This document shows, piece by piece, positions 35,222-46,818 of a stretch of DNA of 64,000 bases (position 1 is the first letter of the stretch; every line of letters begins with the position of its first letter). This stretch comes from Isoetes taiwanensis (Eukaryota > Streptophyta > Lycopodiopsida > Isoetales > Isoetaceae). A model generated the notes under the pieces. The model searched no databases. It saw only the letters and a list, made by a program, of their open reading frames with translations, and was not told where the DNA came from. The translations under genes were made by a program, and so were the position numbers. The stretch is taken from the NCBI GenBank assembly GCA_021234155.1, contig JAJEKV010000027.1, positions 5,454,623-5,518,622 on the forward strand, in the 5' to 3' direction.

Positions 35222-36682
35222 GTAATTATCTGTCTAAGTTTTCGATGGGTTTTTGTTGTCTTCAAGAGCACAAGTGCTGTAACGTTGGGGTGCAGAAGCT
35301 GGCTGCAATTGTAAGTCCTAATTACAATGTCTTAGTTGCTGCTTCTAACTCAGCTAAGGCTGGAGTCCTCACTGCTTGGAAATCTTCCCTTAATGTTACT
35401 TTTACTCAAGTAGACAGATTTGGACGGTGGATAATAGTCAAATGGATGGATAAGGGATAAGAGTGGGGGATTGTGAATGTGTATGCACCTAATCAGCCAC
35501 GTCAGCGAGGCTCTCTGTGGGCCACTTTACGGACTAAGATTATGCGGCTCGGTCATAATGTAGCATGGCTACTAGTTGGTGATTTTAATATGGTTGAGTT
35601 TGAAGTGGATAGATGTGGTAGAGGTACACAAGTTATTCAGGGATTTGAACGTGAGTAGTGGAGGCAGCTTGTGCTGGACTATAGAATGGTAGAGATTGGC
35701 GGAGACCAGTCTTTTACGTGGTGTAATGGCTGGACTGGGACCAGGTAGAGCTTATGTCGGCACGATCGTGGGTATTATAATGTAATAGCTGGCTTACTGG
35801 GTAACTTGCAAAGGAAAAATATGTTGGATAGTTCCATATTTGATCACAATCCACAATGGCTTTTGGTTACAGCGCCAATGCATTATTTCAAGCTTAACAC
35901 TCGATATTTGTCAGAACCTGAGTTTGCTGATGGCTGCAAGCATGCCTGATCCTCTACTTTTCTCGTCTTCGAGGTATGTCTGGGGTTGTTGACACTTTGG
36001 CAGCAGTTAAATCCTTTGCTAAGCAGTGGGGACGTAGGAAGGCTCAGGCAACTAGAGGCCGGCTACTAGCTTTGTATATGGAGCTTCAAATGTGTCGTTC
36101 GCAAGCCCCTTCATCAGGTATTCGAGAGAAAGAGTTATTGGCAGAAATAAGAAGCATGCATTGAGTCTATACAAACAACTCAAGCTCGCATTAAGGCTGG
36201 TCTGGATTGGTTTAAATTGGGAGATAGGTGCTTTCACTTCTTCTTTGGGGCGGCAAGGAGAAGATGTGTGTCAAGCTCCATATCTTCGCTACTTCTACCT
36301 GATGGCTCTGAAATTTCTGATGCTGCACAGTGGAAGCAGTTTCTTTTTGATCATGTTTCTACTTTTTTCGCTGATTAGTCTCTGCCCTTCCAAGAGGACA
36401 TGCAAGAGGTAGTTTTATCTAAGATCCATCCTATTATTTCTCCACAGTAGCATGTTTAGTTAGAATCAAGTATTACTGTCGATGACTTGCATTTTACTGT
36501 AGATCTTTAAAAAAGATTAAGTGCCCAGGCTTGGATGGTTTTTCTGCAGAGTTTTCTCAAGCTTATTGGAATTGGCTTGCTAATGATGTCTTCAATGCTT
36601 TCTCTGAGTTTCGCCACTTCAGGAGCTTGGATAAGATCATCAACACTGGTGGCATTTCCCTTATTCCTAAGTGCAAAGAGCC
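35222..36682 (+). mobile_element. L1-type LINE (family 1), copy B, 5' part
   Basis: Endonuclease region (LQEHK at about 35262, GDFN near 35580) and the start of the RT fingers. Left target-site duplication ATATTAAA at 35214-35221. Cut by CACTA-2 after gagccTAA and resumed at 44540. Frames are broken by stops and small indels. Confidence 0.9.
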
Positions 36683-36685
36683 TAA

Positions 36686-36815
36686 CACAACAAGAGAATG
36701 GACATTTAGCGACGTGGGCTTGCGACGTCTGTGCGACGTGACGTCGCAAATAACGTGACCATGCGACGTCAATGCGACGTCACGTCGCGAACCGCCTCAT
36801 CACGGCGTGTGGTCG
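36686..36815. repeat. CACTA-2 left end: TIR and GACGT-rich subterminal repeats
   Basis: After the TIR, GCGACGT or its inverse recurs at least eight times in about 110 bp. This is the kind of repeated subterminal motif that CACTA elements use for binding their accessory protein (TnpA in En/Spm). The right end (about 44400-44539) has matching motifs. Confidence 0.8.
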
Positions 36816-37023
36816 ACGTCGACAATCGTGGCGTGGCGGATCATCCGCGCCAGGTGGGCGCTTGCGCGCCGGTGGGCGGCAGTGTCACGCCAGTGGGCGC
36901 TGCGGACGTCGCGTCGCATCACGGCGTCTGATGCTTGGCCCATCTGTGACGCCAGGTGGGCTTGGGCGCCTGGTGGACGACAGGTGTCTCGCCAGGTGGA
37001 TGTTTACGACGTGACGTCGCATG

Positions 37024-37155
37024 CGACGTCGTATATGTGACGTATGTGACATATGTGTCGTATATGACACGTCAGTACGTATATGTGACGTATGTGACGT
37101 ATATGACACGTCAGTACGTATATGTGACGTATGTGACGTAGGTGGTCGCATGTGA
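37024..37155. repeat. Tandem repeat of a TATGTGACGTATGTGACGTA motif
   Basis: A unit of about 45 bp (gtatatgtgacgtatgtgac, then gtatatgacacgtcagtac) is repeated nearly three times. It is built from the subterminal CACTA motif. Confidence 0.8.
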
Positions 37156-37178
37156 CGTATATTTTTTATACACGAAGG

Positions 37179-37421
37179 TTAATGGTTTTTTAGGATTACA
37201 AATTCAATACATTGCGATTGATACACGTCCCAAAAAGACTCGGCGACCAACCCGCAACAGCCTTCATTTAAGCGTGTTGCTGCGCATGCATCATCATCAC
37301 ATAGATGTGCTACCGCTATAAATTGTTCATTATAAAACTGACGTTGTTCTGTGTCAAAATCTAGTTGTTCCAAGTTTACAATCCTTGAAGGTAACTTGAC
37401 AATAGGCTTGTTGTCAATCAT
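37179..37421 (-). pseudogene. SNF2-helicase-like gene fragment captured in CACTA-2
   Basis: The minus-strand frame reads MIDNKPIVKLPSRIVNLEQL, then FDTEQRQFYNEQF. This resembles the segment of RAD16/HLTF-type SNF2 helicases between the two helicase lobes (pattern IDGxPIVxLPPK, then V.F...ER.FY). The continuation after about residue 35 does not fit, so either an exon end is crossed or the fragment is chimeric. No helicase motifs are present. It is a recognisable host-gene scrap at best. Confidence 0.45.
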
Positions 37422-37969
37422 TGTTCTTTGAGAGAGAAACGAGATAAAGCCTTAAAATTTGTGCAAGAATATAAGAAAAATCCCACACTTTTTACCTTTT
37501 GTCCGAAGCATTGCATTATAGTGTTTAATATGACTTGCGGTAAGCTTGTACCCCATAACATGGTTTCTTTGGATCTGATTCCTTATTTCATTGTTAAATA
37601 CAGTTCTGTCATCATAAGGATAATACCTTAAAAATCGAAAATAACTATAGAGATCGTCAATTTGGTTTTGAATTGGAAAAACAGACCTCTCTTCTGCTCC
37701 TACATGCCAAAATCAGATCCTTTGGTGCAGTTTTTTAACGCCATGCTCAGATTGTTTTCGCTTCATGACTCATGAACTTGTTCCGTTTGAGCGCCAAGAT
37801 TTTTATGGGTTGCTGCTGCATCGATTGTATGATCCGACAGTCACAACATACAGCAGCCAAAAATCATGCGCTTTTTTCGAGAAATCTCTTAACTGTCTTT
37901 TTTAATTTCTTCATTATGGCCATTCTGAGGTTGTCCTTTCAAATAACGTTTAATCATTCCCTATCTGCT

Positions 37970-38580
37970 TTAGATCATGCTAAAAAGTGGAGGCTGTTGC
38001 CTTCTTGGACAAGTTTGTTCATCGAAAATCAAGAGAATTGTGGAGTTGGTTGAACCAAAATATTTTAATTGGTCATCTAGCAAAATGCTTTGGGAAGAAA
38101 ATAAGTGTATTCTCTCGCAACATTCATTCTAGAACTTTCTACAACATTCAGAAAGACACCATCTTCGTTGTGCCCTTAAGCCCCAGCAAGCACGTGAACT
38201 TTTAGTGTGAGCATTTCTGATGGATTGAGCTTCATCCGGAATAATTCTCAGCTTGTAGCTGCGGCGAATGCATTCTTATCAAGTTCTGACCCTGCAAATA
38301 ATCTCCAGTGTGACGAAGATATTCGTAGTTTTCCTGATGGGGGTTGGCAAGGAGTATAGAAAATGATGCGCGTCATCTTTTCAGAGAGCTTGGATTCACG
38401 TTTGATACTGAGCCATGCGTGCCACAAAAGTTCAGCCTAGAGGATATTATGCTAGACACTCCACCAGATATTTCTGTGGTGGATCTAGTTGGCTCTCAAG
38501 ATAGTGTAGATTGGTTAGATAAGAAAGTCCTTGAGACTGGCATTTCATTTCGTGCTTGTGCAACCAAGTGGGCAGCTTGA
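37970..38580 (+). pseudogene. Unknown gene fragment captured in CACTA-2
   Basis: Coding-like plus-strand stretches: KVEAVAFLDKFVHRKSRELW (about 37985) continuing to 38205, then 38200-38330 and 38344-38580 (SIENDARHLFRELGFTFDTE to a stop). The frame changes between pieces and there is no start. Not recognised. The amino-acid mix is protein-like, and the position next to the SNF2-like piece suggests transduplicated host DNA. Confidence 0.35.
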
Positions 38581-38821
38581 TTTGATAACTGATTCTGCGT
38601 TGGATTTTTTGTTTCAGCTCGTCATTCCAAAAATTCTAGGTTTAGGGCGATGGCGATTGGCGGATTCTAGGTTTAGGGCGATGGCGAATTCTGAAACATA
38701 GCGTTAATTCTGAAACATCCCCGGCAAAAGGGATTTATTGATTATTGACTGATTGATCTGTCCATATCAATGCGGCTTCATTAGGTCTTTCTGGAAGTAA
38801 TCTTATCTCTAGATGTGAAAG

Positions 38822-38860
38822 AGAATGGTCATTTAGCGATGTGGGTTTGCGACGTCTGAA
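38822..38860 (+). repeat. Internal partial copy of the CACTA-2 left end
   Basis: gagaatggtcatttagcgat, then gtgggtttgcgacgtctg, repeats the 36697-36735 terminal sequence with few changes but without the outermost CACAACAA. It marks a nested or rearranged second element end. Confidence 0.8.
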
Positions 38861-39107
38861 TTACCTCCTTCATCTAGACTCTTCAGATAAATGATTACAG
38901 AAAAGCATCATAACTACCAGAATGAAGATAAATGATTACAGAAAAGCAAAAAACTAGTGCGGGTTGGGGGTTAGATTTGGTTGCTTGTGATGATGGTTGT
39001 GTTTCAGTATCAAGGCATATGGATAGAGAGAATGCCCTTGTTCAACGGACTGCTCCCTAAAGCTATTTGACATGGATGGCATAATTAACTTGTAATGAAC
39101 TCAATTG

Positions 39108-39605
39108 GGGCAAGCAACTTCCTGGGGAGTTTAGGGTCCCAGCTCAAGGCCAACACCCCCCACTCCATGTCAAGACACCTGCAAGGTCCCACCAAATCGA
39201 CAAAAGGAGAGGGCCTCCCAAACGTAAACCCCGTGACTTGCCCGGATTCTAGAAGGGTTTTTGTTTTGGGGGCCGAAGTTTTGGTCTTCGCCACGCAGAC
39301 TTAGTCCCTAGGGCAACGCCGACGCTTCGAGTCCATTGGCATAGCCAAATCGCAGTTCCGGAGAGGGGAGGTCGCCCGTCCGTCCCCAGGGCCTTGGGGA
39401 GAGGAAATTCGGGGCAAGCAGCTTCCGGGAGGATTTTAGGGTCCGTGCTCTGGCGTCAACACCCCCACTCCACGTCAAGTCACGGCGCAAGGTCCCGCCC
39501 GAATCTGACAAGGAGAGGGCCTCCAAAACGTAAACCCTGTGGGTTGCCAGGTTCTAGAAGGGTTTGCGTTTTGGGGGCCGAGACTTGGTCTGTTGCACTT
39601 GGGAC
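39108..39605. repeat. GC-rich tandem duplication, unit about 300 bp, two copies
   Basis: 39108-39290 and 39410-39600 share long blocks (caacaccccccactccaygt, ggagagggcctcc, aaacgtaaacccygtg, tctagaagggtttkygtttt). It is part of a GC-rich island (39100-40270) within AT-rich surroundings. No convincing protein is encoded. Confidence 0.8.
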
Positions 39606-40383
39606 CTGGCCGAGAAGCTGCAGCCGAGATTACGGAGCAAGGGGAACTGACGGAGCGGAGTTTGGGCCTGTCCTCCTCCCGATGTGGCAAGTAGAAGTCG
39701 GGGGGCGCTTTTTGCAGTGGCAAGACATTCATAAATTCGCAATTAATGCATTGTACGAAAATAAATTCTGATTTTTTGCCAGCTGGATTCCTAGGCCATC
39801 TCCAGCACACAGACCAATTTTCGAAATTTTCGGAGAAGGTCTAGGTCAAAGGGTTAGCATTAGAATGGTCGGGGCAGCCCGTTGCAGGGCAACCGAGCTG
39901 GCACCCTTCCCCAAGTCAAACGAGGCCAGGACCTTGCAGGGATCCCTCACAAGAGGGGAGAGTCCGGACCCCAAGAGGCGGGATTCAAAAAAGTTCCCGA
40001 GGCAGCCCTTCCTGGCAGCGCTCCCCCGGGGGGCCGCACGCTAATGACCACCCTCCCGGAGCCCGATTCCCCTATCCGACCGTTGGATCCTCCGTTCAGG
40101 GGCCCCTCTTCGGGAAGGCCCAAAAGATTCCAGATCGGTCCAGGAGAACTTGTCAAACCGCGGGGCGTCCTGAGGTCAGCCTTGTAGAAACCGTAGTGTC
40201 TTGTCGTTCGAGCACTGGGGAGGCTCCGGAATGGCAAATCGACCCTGCCAAATCGTCCGAAATGGCGAAATTACCCTAGGGAGCAAGTTACAAGGTCGGT
40301 TTTGCAAAAGAAAGAAACACGGCCCTCCGTTTTTTTTTGCAAGGAGCGAATGCCCAAATTGAAGAGCCGTTATACACTACAAG
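39606..40383. other. GC-rich non-coding stretch in CACTA-2
   Basis: Open frames on both strands reflect base composition; no domain recognised. Confidence 0.4.
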
Positions 40384-40450
40384 ATGGAAGGAAGGAAGGA
40401 AGGAAGTATATTTTTACGTCGCACCACAAAGGCAGCGTCACGAAGGACAT
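40384..40450 (-). repeat. SINE-like 3' tail with (TTCC)n
   Basis: On the minus strand tgacgctgcctttgtggtgc, then gacgtaaaaatatac, is followed by (TTCC)4. It shares the tgcctt-gtgg-gacgt-aaaat core with 47036-47096. Confidence 0.5.
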
Positions 40451-41040
40451 GCGACCACGAAGGACAAGATGGAACGGTGTGATATCCTTGGTGGGAGAAG
40501 AGAGTTTTTACATCATCATCAGATGACCAAGCATCATGGGGGCATGAGATATCTGACATATATTCCCTGGGCTACATTTACGAGATGCTCCTTCATTTTG
40601 TCCAGGCAATGCGGCTTATGGGGTTGTGTGTTGAGATAAACCCAACCGACCGATACTCTAGCACATTGGACATCATCCAACATATGAAGGTCCAAATGAT
40701 GATGGATAGAGAGCTGGTGCACATGGATCGCCCATCTATTGCTCGCGTCGTCGATGTGTTCAAAAACAGCAGGGGCTTTCTTATATATAGTTGTGAGAGA
40801 GAGACGACATATGAAGTGTGGTGATCCACTTGAGATGGCTAAGCTACTCTTGTTAAATGCTTGCAAGAAGTGATTAATATAATTTTGTCTTCCTATTTGA
40901 GGCTTGTTGCAACCAATAAATGTTTTTATTCAAAATTACTAATGAAAAAGTAATTTATTAATCAAAAAATTATTATTAATGGTAAATAAATTATTAATCA
41001 TAACTTGTAGATAAAGTGTCGCTTCTGAGACGTCAAACCC
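40451..41040. other. No gene recognised
   Basis: Overlapping ORFs on both strands at 40534-40866 have no recognisable domain; the remainder is AT-rich. Confidence 0.4.
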
Positions 41041-41310
41041 TAGGTTTTGTGTGCTACATCATCAAACCCTAGATTGTAAATGCCATGTGGCACAATCTAG
41101 GGTTTGATGATGTGGCACACGCAAGCTAGGGTTTGATGACATGGCACTTACTATGATGTGGCAATAGGAAGTCGCGACGTGACACAACCTAGGGTTTGAT
41201 GATGTGCCACACGCAACGTAGGCTTTCATGATGTGGCACTAAAAATGCCAATGGGATAATTTAGGGTTCGGTGTATGGCATGATACATGGCCTGATAATA
41301 TGGCAACCTA
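41030..41310. repeat. Repeats of TAGGGTTTGATGATGTGGCAC with a 27-bp foldback
   Basis: The motif and its inverse occur at least five times. The clearest pair is the hairpin 41051-41077 and 41092-41118 (one mismatch, 14-nt loop). The repeats include AAACCCTA, the plant telo-box core. Confidence 0.85.
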
Positions 41311-41728
41311 GAGTTCGATATGCACCCCATACATATATACGAGATACTTTTCTAATATAAATAAGAAGATAAGAATATAAATTTAGGTATTTATTCAAAG
41401 ACACTTGTTCAAAGCTTTTCTCTCGCTAATTCTCGTTATGTTCAAATTAATATATATAATTCTTAGCGGTTTTCCTCATTGTGGCCCTCTTTCTGCTGAT
41501 GCAATATTCATGGCGTTATGCGTCTCCCCCTCCGCCCCCGGTCAAGACGGTCAAGACTGCAGTAAGTCTGCCGGGGCTCATTAGTGGCACATTTCGAACC
41601 ATGAAAATACTATTTTTCATCTCTATGGTTTGTAAGTATCATTCTATTATTGCAACCAATATCATTCATGGTTATCAAATGTTTCTCTCACAATTTCTTT
41701 TGATCTAGGTGTGCTCTTTTTCTCGGCG

Positions 41729-43870
41729 ATGAATAGAGGTAATCGCAATCGTATGGAGAATGAGCAAGACAAAGGTAAGTATTTATATAGTTTTTATTAT
41801 ATGCTTTACCCTCTAATTAGGTATGTGAGTTTATGCATGGAGTTTTAATTTGTTGTCTAGAGGAAAGGGACGAGTTTAGAGAAAATAGGAGGAGGACTCC
41901 ACGAGGTAGGGGCAATCGTGCTGATGTTCCAAGACGCCAACCTCCACCTATCACTACACCAGCAGGTTTGGGTATTAAGATAGCTTTTTATAAAAATAAT
42001 AAATAAATGAATTGTTTTTTGCATGATATTTGTGCTTCTGCAGCTCCTCCGCCGCTCCCCGCCTTCCTCGCAAACATGTCTCCCGCCGAGAGAGACCAAA
42101 TTGCAGCATATTTTGCCTCTTTGACACCAACGCCAGTTAGGCAGCCTCCCGCTCCTATTCCCCAACGACATAGTGTTGATTATCGGCCTCCACGTTCTCG
42201 CGAGAATATTGAGAACGCTAGACGTAGTATGGACTCCCGTTCTAGGCAAGACACGGGAATAGATTTTTCTAATGCAAGGAACTTGGAGGAAGATTTCAAC
42301 AGGTAAATATATATCCACTACGTACCAAACATTTCTTTGGTTGCAGCATGTTAAAGATGCTCATTCTCTCATTACTTCCCAGGTCAAGAAGTAGTGGAGC
42401 AACAGACTCACAACGTTCAAGATCGCGACGATCATCACAGGGTTCGGGATCCGAAGAACATGGTCGCTCGCCTGACTTGGAGAGGGAAGGATCCCGACGA
42501 CGTCCACGTGTCACTGAAGAAGAGCGTCCATTTCGCTTTGTTTTAGACACGTAAGTCTGCGGGTGATTTGGCCCCGAATATACCCGACTATCATATTAAT
42601 AATAATTTTTTGATGTAAGTTATGTGAACATATTATTTAAGATATCAACCTTAAATATTAGTACTTTGTCATCTAAATTTGTTGTTTTGTTCATTCTCTT
42701 CACTTAGAATACATTGTAAAGTGCTCAAAAGGTTCTTAATCGGGACGGGATATGTATATTGACGGTAGACATAAACACGCTTTTATATACCCACCATTTA
42801 TGCTTCAGGGACGCTCTTCCTAAGAAGGATGATGAGGGAAGTGTCTTTTATACTACACTGAGGGACGCGGTCACAAATAATATCTCTCGTTTATGGCCTC
42901 CCCGCGGTATAGGGGAGTGGCCTGGCGCTTATGACCAACGCGAAATAGAGAGCGTCAAAAATAAAATGAAACAGAGTTTCCCAGAGATAGAAAAAGCAAA
43001 GGCGTTTAACTGGAAGAAGCTCACTTCGATGATGGGCGAGCTTATACGAAAAAGGAGGTACATGACCTAGTCATAGTCTTGTTTTTATTATTTTGATATT
43101 GCGTTGATCTATTGATTTATGTCAAAGGCACCATGTGGTCAAGGAACTGAAGCAGACTTGCAAAAAGAAGGAGGCGATTGGTCAAAAGTCCTAAACCACT
43201 TAATCTCCACAAGGAAGATATCAAGGTATTTCTTATTTTTTTTGTCATTCGTTCACTTTAACTTGTGATAATGTTGTGTGCCTTGCAATCAGATTGCATT
43301 CGAACGTGCAAAGGATCCAGAAAACAAACATAGAGCTCGGTCCGACAAAGCAACTAAAAACCGAGAAAAAAAGGCGTCTCATTTGGGCTCCGTGGTCATA
43401 AAAGGGTTTTTCCATAGATTAAGTAAGAGCTATATTAGTTCACATTAATTTTAATAAGAACTTTAAATGTCACTAGCTAATACTCGTTATATTGTCATAG
43501 GAACATCTATACGGGTTTGCCCCTAACAAGCAGCAGGTACAACTAGCCACGGAACGTGGAGCTGTTTATCTGTATCAACAGTTATACGACGAGGGACTTC
43601 TCCCACTTCGCGGGAATGTGAGGGTGCGTTGTAGAAAATTATTATAATTCTATGAACTACATTAACGCCATATTCTTTTGGTTTTTATAGGAAGCAATGG
43701 CGGATATGAATGAAGGTCTAGAGCATGACATGGGGCTCCGGGGCGAGAGAGGATGCGCAAAACATTGGCCGGAGAGCCATCCAATCGCAACCGCAGCGCG
43801 GTGACCAGTTCGAGGCGCCCCTAACTACGCACTTTCGGGATGACTACTCCACTGAATCTGAGAGAGATTA
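41729..43870 (+). CDS. Transposase_24-like (Ptta/En/Spm) accessory gene of CACTA-2
   Basis: Eight or so exons join in phase at first: 41729-41774, 41861-41965, 42044-42302, 42383-42550, 42809-43057, 43129-43225, about 43293-43423, about 43501-43625 and 43691-43870. All have GT-AG borders. The N-terminal half is Arg/Pro-rich and disordered. The middle (RDAVTNNISRLWPPRGIGEW, then ENKHRARSDKATKNREKKAS) resembles the plant Ptta/En/Spm transposase family, in which a variable body is followed by a K/NR.K..H.G-type stretch. Single-base frame breaks in exon 6 (about 43180) and the last exon (about 43735) suggest decay. In En/Spm such proteins bind subterminal repeats and cannot cut without TnpD. Assignment is by resemblance only. 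Confidence 0.55.
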
Positions 43871-44539
43871 GCTCTAGGCTAAAAGGGTGGATACTCCTCT
43901 TAACGAGTCTTTTGTGATTATTTAAAAATATAAATACAATTCACTTTTGTGATTATTTAAAAATATAAATATAAAAATAATTTTGTGACTATTTAAAAAT
44001 ATGAATATAAAAACACTTTTGTGATTATTTAAAAATATTCTTATATTTATATTTTTTATATAAATATATTTTTTATTTTTTATTTTATTTTTTTCCCCTA
44101 CACGTCGCATGCGACGTATCCACGTGGCTTTTTTTTTGCCACGTGGCTTTTCTATACGCGGATTTTCGAATTTTCCACGTGTATATTCCACGTGTATATT
44201 CCACGATAATGCGTTCCGCGTGTCACGCCGCATGCGGCGTATACCGCGGGCTTTTACCAACACGCCGTGGATTTTGTTGATGTTCCACGTATATTCCACG
44301 TGTATATTTCACGTGTATATTTCCGCGTGTCACGCGGGCATCACGGCGTCTGCCGCGGCGTCGTGTCACGTCTGTCGCGGCGTCTGGCGGCGCCGCCAAG
44401 CGTCGCATCGCGGCGCCGTCGCACGCGGCGATGCGACAGCGGCGTCTGGCAACGACGCGTCGGCGGCGTCGCCGCGACGTACGTCAGACGCCGCTGCACG
44501 CCGCTATTGACGTCGCTAAATGACCCTTTTCTTGTTGTG
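43871..44539. repeat. CACTA-2 right end: AT-rich block, then GACGTC-rich subterminal region and TIR
   Basis: 43915-44095 has four imperfect copies of ttttgtgattatttaaaaat. 44101-44539 is GC-rich with recurring CCACGTGTATATT and GCGACG/CGTCGC motifs. It ends with the right TIR (cttgttgtg). Confidence 0.8.
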
Positions 44540-44542
44540 TAA

Positions 44543-46810
44543 AACCATTTCAGATTGGTGCCCTATAACTTTGCTATCTAGGGTACAAGATCTTTGCTAA
44601 GGGCTTGGCAGAGAAAGAGAGGGATATCTTGGCAGAATCTACGTCCTTCTTGATAATGTGCCGCAGCTTATGAGGGGATGTATTGGGCACGCCTAAAGAG
44701 TCAGCACATTGTATATCTCAAATTGGATTTTGCTAAAGCCTATGACAGTATAGATTGGAATTTCCTACAAAAATGCCTTTTGGCATTGGGATTTGGAGAG
44801 TTGTTAACCAGAGATGTTATGAAGCTCCATCTTTCTGCTCGGTCTACTATGCTTTTTTAGGGAGAACCATTGGCTGTGTTTCCTGTTGGTAGAGGAGTTC
44901 GACAAGGATGTCCCCTTGCCCTGTTATTGCTCACTATTGTGGTAGAGGTATTGTCCCAACTATTCTCTTCGGCTATTCAAGATGGCGTAATTCAAGTATT
45001 GACTATGGAGGATGGTTCTCAAGAAGTGTGTAATCAGTATGATACATTTCTCTTTCTAGTGGTTGAGGACGATAATCTTTAGAATGTTAAGCTCTTGTTT
45101 GACTCTTTCTCCCTGGCATCAGGGGTTCTTGTTGGGTGGCTAAAGTGCTCTGCTTTATGGACCTTGGATGTGGATGTTCCTCCCTGTGTATACGTACCCG
45201 TGGAAAGAGCTTCCTCAAGAGAAGACCACTACACTCTTGGGCATTCCTGTAGGTATACATATCTCTACTTCAGATGCATGGGATGTTATAGTGGAAGGCC
45301 TGCATAAGTATATTTTTTTGTGGAATACAGCTAAGCTTTCTCTGACAGGGAGGATAGTAGTTGCTAAGCTGGTTCTCAGCAACACTCATATGTATATGGC
45401 ATCTGCTGTGCTTGCCTCACAAACAAAGTTTCAAGAGGTTGTTGCAATTGTCCGTAACTTCATTTGGGCATGTACTGAGACAGGTGTAGTTGTGGAGGTT
45501 GCTTGGTCCACATGTACCAAAACAAGATTTGCTGGAGGTCTAGGTATGATTGACTTTTATTTACAGAGTAAAATTGTGATATCTAAGTTCATTTGTCGCT
45601 ACTTGGCAGGCATGGTACATTCGCCTGGAATGAGATTGGTTGCGCAAGCACTTGGGCGTGTATTCCTTTTGGGAAACTGGCACTTAGGGCAGTTTTTCCT
45701 TGGTGTCTCTTTAATCAGCTTCGTCCATATCCGAATGCTTCCCCCTTCTTGAAGGGACTGCTTGATTCTTGAGAGACAGTTCGTGTTCTATTTAAGACTA
45801 ATCCAGGTGTGCGCCCACATGTAGATTCTCTGTGTTAGTAGATCCCTCTGGATAATCACATGCCCCTGTGTGCTACGGTACATCCATTGACTCCGTGGCG
45901 TTAGAGGCTTGCTGATATTCTCACAGTTGGTGCTTGGTATGAGGCTGGACATGCTTTTTAAAATAAGTTTATGTTATCTCGATGGGATAGAGCTCTGTGG
46001 CAAAAGCTGGCTGACATTCTGCCAGCCGCTCCTTCACAATCAGTTGATGTGCCTATTTGGACTGGTCTCCAAATTGTTAATGCACAACGTCTTGTGCATT
46101 CGTTATATCAAAAGCTGATTGAGATTGACATTATCCCCCCTCGGGCTGGTTGGCAGCTCCGCAGTCCCCCTCCTCAGTGGAAGCGTATATGGTCCTGGGT
46201 CTGAAATAAATTGCTTCATCCCAAAGTTTCTACCTTATTGTGGCAATTCTTTCACAGATGTCTGCGGGTTAATGTGCTGGTTCATAAGTTTTATCCCCGC
46301 ATTTTAGAACTCTGCCCACTGTGTAAGCGGCAAGTTGAGAGTCTCGAGCACTGCTTCTTTCTATGTGACCAAGTTCAACCAGTTTGGCCATGGTTACTAT
46401 CCCTCTCCCATGTGGCCTTGACTAGCCAGCAGGTGCTTCTCGCCATTTATCCTTCCACTTGGAACATCTTGCAGCAACAGGCTTTCCACTTAGCTTCAGG
46501 CTGGTTGTTGTGGTCTGTTTGGAAAAGAAGGCGGTTGTGTATCTTCAAAGGCTTATCAATTAGTGTCGACCAACTTCTTCACGAGGCGCAAAACAGATTA
46601 GTGAAGGCATACCTATGTTCTCAGCTTGCTCCTGAGAAAAAACATTTGATTTTTGAGGAATATTTGGGTATCTTATCTTATGCATAGACATGTGGCTGCA
46701 CTTAGTGGATTATCTTTGTCTGCTGAGATTTTTATTCCTGTCTCTGCATCTATGTGTGTACTTCTTCTGGAATATTGAATAAGAGTTTGTCGTCCTTAAA
46801 AAAAAAAAGA
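44543..46810 (+). mobile_element. L1-type LINE (family 1), copy B, 3' part
   Basis: Resumes right after the TAA target duplication. Contains RT motif A (LDFAKAYDSIDW, about 44720), motif B (RQGCPL) and a damaged motif C: a 6-bp deletion turns YADD into YD (about 45037). The C-terminal zinc knuckle is intact (CPLC...H..FLC in 46211-46687), where copy A has a deletion. A-run at 46798-46808; right target-site duplication ATATTAAA at 46811-46818. Confidence 0.9.
46211..46687 (+). pseudogene. LINE C-terminal zf-RVT domain
   Basis: Open for 158 residues. It has the spacing CPLCKRQVESLEHCFFLC typical of the zinc-binding region at the end of plant L1 ORF2, then a tryptophan-rich stretch. It is detached from the RT by stops. 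Confidence 0.8.
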
Positions 46811-46818
46811 ATATTAAA

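Larger units (their letters stand above)
36686..44539. mobile_element. CACTA (EnSpm) transposon 2, 7.85 kb, with captured gene pieces
   Basis: The ends are inverted repeats: CACAACAAGA, a few variable bases, then CATTTAGCGACGT (36686 on, and inverse at 44539). TSD TAA at 36683-36685 and 44540-44542; copy A has a single TAA at the same LINE position (4715). CACAACAAGA with a GCGACG subterminal region is close to plant CACTA ends. Subterminal DNA is packed with GACGTC/GCGACGT motifs on both sides. Inside are a Transposase_24-like gene (41729-43870), apparent host-gene fragments (37179-37421, 37970-38580), a second partial terminal sequence at 38822, and GC-rich and tandem repeats. No tnp2-type catalytic transposase was seen. 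Confidence 0.9.

Noticed and set aside
36885-37151. ORFs of repeated TSHIRTDVSY
   Set aside because: Direct translation of the GACGTATGTGACGT tandem repeats, not a protein.
44109-44510. Arg-rich ORFs at the CACTA-2 right end
   Set aside because: Produced by CGC/GCG-rich subterminal repeats on both strands.
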